A DNA stretch of 64,000 nt from contig OW568883.1 of the NCBI GenBank assembly GCA_938743325.2, positions 610,424 through 674,423 on the forward strand. The letters run 5' to 3'. Position numbers and translations under genes: made by a program. Below the pieces are notes generated by a model. The model was not told where the DNA came from. It did no database searches and worked only from the letters and a program-made list of their open reading frames with translations. Of this stretch, positions 56,990 through 64,000 are shown in pieces. This DNA comes from Pycnococcus provasolii (Eukaryota; Chlorophyta; Pseudoscourfieldiophyceae; Pseudoscourfieldiales; Pycnococcaceae). The first letter of the stretch is position 1. Each line of letters begins with the position of its first letter.

Positions 56990-57491
56990 GTGTCTCTTAG
57001 CGGTGTTTTTTTGTTCCCGTTTGTGTTGAGGTGAGTGTGGAAGGGAGGGCTAGACTCTTGGGGGGAAGTCCCCTTCCTTCCCTTCCCTTTCCTCTGACCG
57101 TCTGAGCTGATGAGACGGGGAGAGGAGGAGGAGGGAGGGAGGAAGAGCTCGACCATGGGTCTCCCACGACCCACGGTCTCACCGTACCCAACTGCAGGGT
57201 TGCCTTCGAGGGGACGCGTCGTTCTCACCTCCCACCTGCTGCACTGCGAAACACCGGCGACGAGGTCGAGGTTTTCGAACAGTTAAAAAAACGACACCAC
57301 CAAGGCAACAATGGGGCCCGTCTCATCCTGTTGTTCCTCCTATTTTGGAACCCCGACTGACTACCGAGCTGTCGACCCAGCGTGCCCGAGCCGCGCATCG
57401 CTAAACTGAACGGACAACAGAGTATCCCTGGGATATATCACACGTATCCACCGCGTCTCTCCCCTCCATACCATACACGACAAGCAGCCCA
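56990..57491. promoter_or_regulatory. Divergent promoter region, no gene seen
   Basis: 502 bp between the Dpy-30 gene (minus) and the orphan gene (plus). It has a CCCTTCC-rich stretch near 57,065-57,095. No specific site recognised. Confidence 0.45.
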
Positions 57492-59153
57492 ATGGAGCAC
57501 GCGCAGCGCAATGGCAGCGACACAAACTTTCCAAAAGCTTCGGAAAGCAGCAAGGCGGAGACGTACCGCCGCCTTGTGAACGTGCTCACAGAATATACCT
57601 CACTGATACTTGACGAGATGGCTGCGTTGCGCTCGCTTTCCGCGCCCGCTCAGCAGGCCCTTCCCGAGCCACCTCGCGGAGACGAGACGGACTGGGACGG
57701 ACTTGCTGGTGTGCTCGACTCGTTGCGCGACCACGTGCAGGAAAGTTCAAAATCGAACGAGCGCGTGCAAACTCCAACACCCGACAGTCCTGGTCACGGC
57801 AAGGTTTGGGACGGCGAGCGACGTGCCGTGGCGGCACAGTGCTGGGGCATGCCTCTTAGGCTGTTCGAGACGAACCTATCGTCAAACGGACTTTCCGCTG
57901 GCCTTGTGGCTGAACGCCGCGAGACGCTCGAGACGATGCTTAAGCAGTCTAAGGCTCCACCCTCGGAAGTCACCGCTGTTACAGACGGCGAGCTCAGCGT
58001 CGGAGCATTCCGCATACAACTTGAGCAGGTTCGCGTTGACGCCACGGCTGTGACTGCGGCTGTTCGCGTGCTCAGCGAGGCTGTGTGCTCTGGCGACGCG
58101 AAGCTCAAGCTGCCCGACTCACGCAGTGCTCGCAAGGCGGCTCTTGCTTCCAAACCTGCCGTCGACAGTCGTGGTACGAGTCCGCACGTGCTCGATGATG
58201 GCGCAAAGGTCGTCTCGGAGGATGTCGAACGCGTGCTTGCGGAGTCTTACCAGGATGCACGCATCGCCACGAACACGCCAGAGGGCGTTCAGCGAGTGCT
58301 AAGAGAATCTTACCAAGACGCGCGCATTGCCACAAATACGCCTGCGTTCGTGCGCAACGCCCTGGAGAGCGAGTACATCGGCGTCAACACGCCCGCTGTG
58401 GTGAAGGAGGCGATGGCCGCCACGTACGGCGAGACTTCAGCGGGGTTGCGTGCTGACGATGAAACGGAAGATGAGGGTCCAAGGGCACCACCGCCATCGC
58501 AGAGGTCGTCACGGCCTGACGTACTGTCTCACCCAGCGCGCTCCGTCTCACCCCAACTTTCGACGGAAGATCTCGCCGCGGGGTACGAGGGAGTAAGTGA
58601 CGCTGATGGTGGCGCAATACGCTCGCCTGCAGTAAAAGCGATGCGAAGTGCGGCGCTGCACGACGCCCTAGCGAGCAGCCTCGGCGGCGAGGAAGCGGTC
58701 TACTCGTACTTTGACAAGGGATACCCCAGTGAAGGTGTCGCAGCACTCCCCGTTGTGTCGTTTGAGACAGCCTTGAAATCCCATGGGCTGCAGTCCGCCG
58801 TGGTTGCGGAAAGCCGGCGTGTGCTAACAAAGGCGATGGGACAGCCGCCGAATTTTAACATGCTTACTGTCGGTGAACTTCGTCGCCAGCTGCAGGAGCT
58901 GAATACAGCCGACTCGCTCTGCGCGGAGGTGCATGCTCTGATCATCGCTCTTGCGGCTGCGATGACCGCGGATGGTGCGTCAAGCGACATATTGAGCTCA
59001 GCGTACACATCTGCCGCCGCAAGCGGCATAAGCAGTCTGCGAAGTCGCAGCGCTGTCGGTACAGTGGCTGAGCAGGCTGCCGCGGTTGACGTAATTGGCA
59101 CTCGAGTGTCTGGAATCGAGCGTGTGCGTCGTTTCGAACGCTCCGGATTTTAA
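57492..59153 (+). CDS. Orphan protein with duplicated ~80-residue domain and TNTP repeats
   Basis: A 553-residue protein starting at an ATG in context CCCAATGG. Two related helical domains occur at about 120-205 and 405-490; shared features are FET-x-L-x5-GL, V-AE-R-x-LE/T-x-(A)M, then T-x-GEL-x-QL. Between them are short repeats: VLAESYQDARIATNTP, VLRESYQDARIATNTP, ALESEYIGVNTP and a diverged fourth. There is no signal peptide or membrane segment. I recognise no named family. It converges with the WD40 gene with only 54 bp between stop codons. Confidence 0.7.
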   Translation: MEHAQRNGSDTNFPKASESSKAETYRRLVNVLTEYTSLILDEMAALRSLSAPAQQALPEPPRGDETDWDGLAGVLDSLRDHVQESSKSNERVQTPTPDSPGHGKVWDGERRAVAAQCWGMPLRLFETNLSSNGLSAGLVAERRETLETMLKQSKAPPSEVTAVTDGELSVGAFRIQLEQVRVDATAVTAAVRVLSEAVCSGDAKLKLPDSRSARKAALASKPAVDSRGTSPHVLDDGAKVVSEDVERVLAESYQDARIATNTPEGVQRVLRESYQDARIATNTPAFVRNALESEYIGVNTPAVVKEAMAATYGETSAGLRADDETEDEGPRAPPPSQRSSRPDVLSHPARSVSPQLSTEDLAAGYEGVSDADGGAIRSPAVKAMRSAALHDALASSLGGEEAVYSYFDKGYPSEGVAALPVVSFETALKSHGLQSAVVAESRRVLTKAMGQPPNFNMLTVGELRRQLQELNTADSLCAEVHALIIALAAAMTADGASSDILSSAYTSAAASGISSLRSRSAVGTVAEQAAAVDVIGTRVSGIERVRRFERSGF

Positions 59154-59207
59154 ATTTAATTTAATCTAATTTAATTTTACACATGTGTTTTCAATGTTTC
59201 GAGTCAT

Positions 59208-60947
59208 TCATACGGGCGGGGGCTCACCAGGCCACCACGCTTTCACATTGTAGTTGGTTAATGCAAATGTCCGCTCAACCTCTTTTGGAGCCTCGGCGCA
59301 CGCGACGAAAACAATCGCTTGGTTTGCCTTGCTCGCACGAGCGTACGGCGTTAGCTCATCCGTGTCACGTTGAACGCCGTTTTTCATGTACACGTCTTTC
59401 ATGAGAATATCGGGCAAAACCTTGAGAAAATCGTCGGGTGTTAAGACGAATGTTCCGATTGCAACTCTGCCTTCCTTCGCGATGCAGCTTTCAATTTGAA
59501 AATCTCCGAGGTTCATCTTGTAGTGTACGTTGGCATGGCACTCAATTCCGAGCTCAGTCCATTTCTTATGTACTTGGTGAACAAATTCCGAGACGTCCAA
59601 CTTGATGTCGGACGTACTAAGGTGCATTGGCCACTCAACTGCATCGTGCGATGGAAACGTCGCCGTCCTTGCCGTCGCCTGACTAGCCTTGCCAGATTTG
59701 GGTGTGGCGCTTGACGGCAGGTGCGCTTTGTCAAGCTTTCGCTTTCCACGGACAGGATCCGATGGGTCAGTCATTTTCTGACCACTTGCCGCGATCGAGA
59801 CAGAGGTAAAGTCGTTCGGTTCGTTGGCCACCTTGACGTTCGTCGTAGGCAGATGAGCAAGGGTGGTGGTTACGTCCTCAGATGGTGCCTCGCAAGAAAG
59901 TGCCCAAATACGTGCGGTTTTGTCACTGCTCGCCGTGACAATACGACTCCCGTCGTGGCTGAAGTGGACATCATTCACCCATCCCTCGTGACCAGACCAT
60001 TGATGCGTACACGAGCTCAATGCCGCATTCCAAACTCTCGTCGTGCGGTCCTCGCCACAGGTGACGACGTGCGTTCCAGATGGGTTGAAACGTGCTTGAA
60101 AAACAAGGAACATGTGGCCCTCCAGTCTGCGCAAGCAGGCACCAGTTGCAACATTCCAAACGATCGCGGTTTTGTCACGGCTAGCAGATAGCAAAAGCGT
60201 GCCGTTCGGGCTGAAGCATACTGACGTGACATGGCATGCATGACTAGTTAGCGTTTTTAGAAGCGCGCCGGTTTGTGCATCCCAAAGAATCACTCGGCAA
60301 TCATCACCCGCCGTAGCAACAGTGCGGCCGTTCGGGTGAAAGCATACGTCCGGAACAACGCCAAGTCCTACAGCACCTTTGCCGTGGCTCCGAAGCGTGT
60401 GCAAGCAAGTGCCGCTGGCGGCGTCCCACACCTTTGCGGTTGTGTCGTCGGACGCTGTGACGATCAGCGTGTCGTCGCGGTTGAAGGATGCAGCTCGTAT
60501 CCAGCCCTCGTGTTCGCTGCTAGAAAACTTGCAAGCTCCCGTCGCGGCATCGTACACCTGCAGCAAACGCCCTGCTGTGAGGATGGATGTGCCAGCGTGG
60601 CTGAACCTGGCCAGGGTGAGGGCGCACGGTTTGCCGCCTTGCCCTAGTTGTACTGCTGTTGTGCACACGCACTTGCCAGATGCTACGTCCCATACCCGTG
60701 CCGTTCCGTCCGCGCTTGCTGTAATAGCCTGCGTACCTTGCGTGTTGAAGCTGGCGGAGTATACGAATCCTTCGTGGCCGCTGAGTATATGCAATAGGTG
60801 ACCCGTCTTCGCGTCCCAGAGTCTTGCGTCTTTGTCGAGGCTTCCAGTAAGCACGAGTTTGTCGTCGGGGCTGAAGCATGCACTTCGTAACATACCCTCG
60901 TGGCCGACAAGCGCCACGAGGGGTTGCACCTCGTTGTACGCGAACAT
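59208..60947 (-). CDS. WD40 repeat protein with novel C-terminal domain
   Basis: A 579-residue protein from MFAYNEVQPL; the frame is open slightly upstream but has no ATG. Eight or nine WD units are clear, such as GHEGMLRSACFSPDDKLVLTG, SLDKDARLWDAKTG, ASADGTARVWDVASG, ASRDKTAIVWNVATG and SSDKTARIWALS. After a Lys/Ser/Thr-rich linker (~390-440) comes a ~140-residue C-terminal domain (LDVSEFVHQVHKKWTELGIE to YNVKAWW) that I do not recognise. The repeats resemble those of large bacterial-type and ciliary WD proteins; no specific role can be assigned. Confidence 0.8.
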   Translation of the reverse strand: MFAYNEVQPLVALVGHEGMLRSACFSPDDKLVLTGSLDKDARLWDAKTGHLLHILSGHEGFVYSASFNTQGTQAITASADGTARVWDVASGKCVCTTAVQLGQGGKPCALTLARFSHAGTSILTAGRLLQVYDAATGACKFSSSEHEGWIRAASFNRDDTLIVTASDDTTAKVWDAASGTCLHTLRSHGKGAVGLGVVPDVCFHPNGRTVATAGDDCRVILWDAQTGALLKTLTSHACHVTSVCFSPNGTLLLSASRDKTAIVWNVATGACLRRLEGHMFLVFQARFNPSGTHVVTCGEDRTTRVWNAALSSCTHQWSGHEGWVNDVHFSHDGSRIVTASSDKTARIWALSCEAPSEDVTTTLAHLPTTNVKVANEPNDFTSVSIAASGQKMTDPSDPVRGKRKLDKAHLPSSATPKSGKASQATARTATFPSHDAVEWPMHLSTSDIKLDVSEFVHQVHKKWTELGIECHANVHYKMNLGDFQIESCIAKEGRVAIGTFVLTPDDFLKVLPDILMKDVYMKNGVQRDTDELTPYARASKANQAIVFVACAEAPKEVERTFALTNYNVKAWWPGEPPPV

Positions 60948-61931
60948 GGTGACGACGACCCTTGTCTCTCGCGCGGCGCACGCCGGCGACAAGTTGCTAG
61001 TTGCTGATCGGCAAGTTTACGCCACTGCCCAGTACAGGTAAAAGCTTGGCGGGTAGGGAGATGAAGTTGAAGTCGCACACGTCCTGATGTGGTGGGTGTG
61101 CGTCGTCCCTACCGTCGTGGTGTCGTGTGAAGGTTTTTTTTTCGTGCGAAGGATTCGTTACCCCACGAAGTACGCCCCCGTGCACGGGGGTAGACAATGG
61201 GTGGTGCGATCTACCTTTGGAAATTCGATGAATGATGTGTACACCGTCAGCCACTTGATCTCGAATCGGGCCAAACTTTAACACATGCTTTTATGGTTGT
61301 TGTAGGTGGGATTCATGTTGACCACCTTTTTGTTTGAGAATGTTGGTCTATCGTAGAGACATCTGATTTGAGGTTTGATCGGCTCTCTCCGTTGGAAACG
61401 GAGATCCATCGTAGAACGTAATCTCGAAATGGGCCCGGAAATCCGTAAACAAGTCTATAACCTTTGTGACACGTACGTCAATAAACGAGTGACGACGTGT
61501 ATAAAAACAAAAAGTGTAGAATGAGGTTACAGTGGGGGAAAAGGGAAGGGCTCGGAGTCTCAACGAGACCTACAATGGACGAACACCAGGGTAGTCCATG
61601 TTAAGGTTTGTGGCAGTAACGGGCCACAGGTGGTAACTACTCTAAGGACTACCAACCTTAGAGGGAGCGTCAGGAGATACGGAGAATGGTATGAGTTACA
61701 GGGAAGAAGATAAGAAAAGGGAGAAAAAGATAAGGGGAGTATTCCCCGTCTTAGAGTTCCCAATCTAAGCTGTATCCCCTAGAGATAGGGTTAGGGTTAG
61801 TAGGGGCAAAACTGACCATAAGGAATACTGACCATAAGGAATTGCATACTTTTTGTGTGGTCAAGAGTGGTTCCCCGTTGTTGTTTCGGATGAACGGATT
61901 AGGGTTTTGGTATCGGGTAACGAAACTGTAA
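60948..61931. other. Subtelomeric sequence, no gene seen
   Basis: The promoter side of the WD40 gene, then non-coding subtelomere. CCCCCGTGCACGGGGG at 61,175-61,190 is a perfect 16-bp palindrome. GATAGGGTTAGGGTTAG at about 61,785-61,801 is telomere-like; TGACCATAAGGAAT is repeated in tandem near 61,812-61,844. GC content falls noticeably toward the telomere. Confidence 0.5.
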
Positions 61932-62335
61932 TTGGTTCGACACCAGCGGCATAGGATAGTCCTGAAGGATCCAGCTAAGGTACATTACGCACCGCCGATT
62001 CCGTTACCAAAACCACACCGAGATTGGCTGCAAAACATTTATGAATCTCGTGTGGCTAGCGGATGCGCAGCTGTGGCCGTGAATTGTCCGTATGCTTCAC
62101 GAGCATTTGTCATTCCAAAGAAAGCACCTGGACAGTACCGTGAAGTTATTGATTATCGCGGACTTAACTCGAACACTGTTAAGGACAAGTTTCCACTTCC
62201 TAGGATTGACAACCTATTTGATGAAACCTTACAACATAGTGATATCAAATCTATTTTGGATATGGTGGATGGATATTATAATTATCGCATGCATCCAGAT
62301 TCGGCCGCCTATACCGCTGTCAAGATGCGCGTGAT
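61932..62335 (+). mobile_element. Ty3/gypsy reverse-transcriptase fragment
   Basis: An open stretch without ATG encodes the N-terminal fingers of a Ty3/gypsy reverse transcriptase: FVIPKKAPGQYREVIDYRGLN, FPLPRIDNLFDE and LDMVDGYYNYRMHPDS, the last matching the conserved LDL..GYHQI region. The YxDD active site, RNase H and integrase are all missing. A decayed retrotransposon. Confidence 0.75.
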
Positions 62336-62560
62336 ATTGGTGATGACGCTGTCTTCATGGCTGGTCAAATCATGTCTTATGACTCTTCTTCTGCTAAATT
62401 CACTATTAAATGGACTGATGGAATTTCTTCTACTTTCACTCTGTCTCAAGTTGTGGAAATTCTCCTGCCGAATACTCCTGTGTCTGTTATTGATGACTCG
62501 TCTTCGGCTCAGGCGGATGGGGAGAATATTACGGGTAACCCTAACCCTAATGGTGGATAA
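62336..62560 (+). mobile_element. Retrotransposon C-terminal (chromo/tudor-like) remnant
   Basis: In a different frame directly after the reverse-transcriptase piece: IGDDAVFMAGQIMSYDSS, then KFTIKWTDG and LSQVVEILLP. This resembles the small barrel domain at the end of gypsy polyproteins. An internal deletion of the catalytic core would join these parts. It ends in CCCTAACCCTAA, a telomere-like motif in reverse orientation. Confidence 0.45.
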
Positions 62561-63760
62561 CCCTACCTTTTCTTTTTCTTTTCTTTTTCTTGGTTTCTTT
62601 TCTCGTTATTTTCAGGACCCTCTCTTGAATGATGTCTTTCCGTCTTGAGACTGGACTTACTAAACATGCTTTTCTTTTGGTTTTATGGTTGAACAAGATC
62701 TTTATTGATATCTTTGTTGATAAGGTTCTTGGAGAATCTCTCTTTGCTTTGGTTATATTTTCCCGTTATAGTTTGTTATGGCATATCACGCGATTGTCTT
62801 TTAGGTCACGTGATTTTCTTTGTGGTTATATTTTATGGTTATAAGTTGCAAAGCATGGATTGCACATGCATGTCGACATTCTTTCCGTTCCTATTCTCCA
62901 CTCTTTTGAATGGCTCATGGTTCAAAGCATGGACACCCATGCTTTGCTCCCTAGTCTTCTTGGAGGCCTCCTAGGCCTTCTCCTCTTCCCTACCTCTGCC
63001 TTTTACTTTCATTCTAGTAACTAAACACTACCTTAAGCACTTTCTTCTACTTAAGGTCTCCCTCTCCTACAACAACCACCACCGACACCAGCGGCATCCC
63101 ACCACCTCCATTGACACCAGTGGCGACCCACCACCACCATAACCGATCCACAACTGGTTCAGTTCTCCGATGCAAGCCATGCTAACGACCATCCAACGGG
63201 TCGCAGCATCACGGGAAATTTTACACTTCTCGACGGCAACCTCTTGGACTGGGCATGCAAACATCAACCATACGTCACACTGCACAGCGGTGAAGCCGAA
63301 ACCGTCGCGGCCTCTACCGGATGCACTCACATCCAGTATTGGCAACCAGGGCTACCAAGTACTTATACTCAATACTTATACTATACCTAGAGTATTGAGT
63401 ATTTTGAGTATTACTAAGTATTACTAAGTAATACTCTAAAATACTCTACCGACCATTTTGGTCGTCAGCGCTAGCAAGATCGCAAAGAGTTGGAGCGTGA
63501 AAGGCAACGCATGAAATGCCCAATCTGCTTTTATGCGTTGAATACGCAAAAATGCGCGGGTCTCGAGCCTTGCGGCCATAACTTTTAACAACATAACATT
63601 ACCGCGCTACTTGGTGATATGACAAGATATCGCCGGAAACGGCGGGTGAAAAAAATGGCTGTTGTTATTGGCTTCGTTCTGCACGACGCTGGCCGACGGT
63701 CGGCCGCATACCGGAGGCGAAATTTTTTTTTCAACATGTGGGTCAAACTGCCAGCCTGGC
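62561..63760. other. AT-rich subtelomere, no gene seen
   Basis: Contains TTTTCTTTTTC pyrimidine runs; a hairpin with 10-bp arms CAAAGCATGG/CCATGCTTTG (62,923-62,932 and 62,937-62,946, 4-nt loop); ACCACC-type repeats (about 63,070-63,140); and a degenerate GTATTGAGTATT/AAGTATTACT block at about 63,358-63,446. No frame has supporting features. Confidence 0.5.
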
Positions 63761-64000
63761 AATTAGGGTTACAATTAGGGTTACAATTAGGGTTACAATT
63801 AGGGTTAGGGTTAGGGTTAGGGTTAGGGTTACAATTAGGGTTACAATTAGGGTTACAATTAGGGTTAGGGTTAGGGTTAGGGTTAGGGTTAGGGTTAGGG
63901 TTAGGGTTAGGGTTAGGGTTAGGGTTAGGGTTAGGGTTAGGGTTAGGGTTAGGGTTAGGGTTAGGGTTAGGGTTAGGGTTAGGGTTAGGGTTAGGGTTAG
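63761..64000. repeat. Telomere, TTAGGG with proximal TTACAATTAGGG variants
   Basis: From about 63,880 to the window end the sequence is pure TTAGGG. The first ~120 bp are built from the 12-mer TTACAATTAGGG alternating in blocks with TTAGGG, and the block pattern appears twice. The G-strand runs 5'->3' toward the right, as expected of a chromosome end. Confidence 0.98.

Noticed and set aside
56497-57228. Arg/Leu-rich and Pro/Gln-rich frames over the Dpy-30 gene
   Set aside because: Shadow frames of the PAAEEAA repeat DNA; the Dpy-30 motif fixes the real frame.
61932-62648. A complete 238-residue gene
   Set aside because: No ATG start, and the second half is an unrelated low-complexity frame after the reverse-transcriptase homology ends.

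Overview
The window is the right-hand end of a eukaryotic nuclear chromosome. It finishes in about 240 bp of TTAGGG telomere repeats, with the G-rich strand running 5'->3' toward the end. Most genes read as single long open frames with no visible introns, and they are GC-rich and tightly packed. Several have their closest recognisable relatives in the green lineage: an SFR2-type glycosidase, plant-style ACT-repeat and YAK1 proteins, and a trehalose-6-P synthase/phosphatase fusion. My best reading is a compact green alga, possibly prasinophyte-like. That assignment is inference; a TTAGGG rather than TTTAGGG telomere is atypical for green plants.

Layout. (1) 1-17,557 is a housekeeping block: D-lactate dehydrogenase (cut by the window edge), an EF-hand/Dpy-30/rhodanese-like protein, a secreted methyltransferase-like protein, SFR2, mitochondrial enoyl reductase, a four-ACT-domain protein, a Ulp1 SUMO protease, a protein tyrosine phosphatase, organellar ribosomal protein S21 and THOC3. 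(2) About 17,690-46,500 is an accessory island. It holds broken or partial copies of cellular genes (importin-9, YAK1, a LamG lectin, a BEACH-WD40 gene split in two, a kinase piece, SEC11), repeat-rich orphan genes, interstitial telomere repeats and dispersed exact repeats. In its centre is an apparently intact Helitron-like element with an RPA70-like gene and a 2,298-residue OTU-Rep-PIF1 protein. (3) 46,581-60,947 is a second housekeeping block: trehalose-6-P synthase, Sec61 alpha, U2A', a cyclic-nucleotide-binding coiled-coil protein, a Dpy-30 protein, an orphan duplicated-domain protein and a WD40 protein. (4) 60,948-64,000 is the true subtelomere, with a decayed Ty3/gypsy fragment, palindromes and the telomere.

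How it fits together. The core genes serve unrelated cell functions and alternate strands, with short convergent 3' gaps (54-250 bp) and shared divergent promoters. The island is different: lower-GC codons in the Helitron genes, tandem arrays, many 3'-truncated fragments joined at sharp seams, and telomere motifs in both orientations. I infer either a former chromosome end that became internal, or a landing zone where rolling-circle transposition captured and pasted gene pieces. The Helitron-like element and the patchwork around it are the most interesting content.
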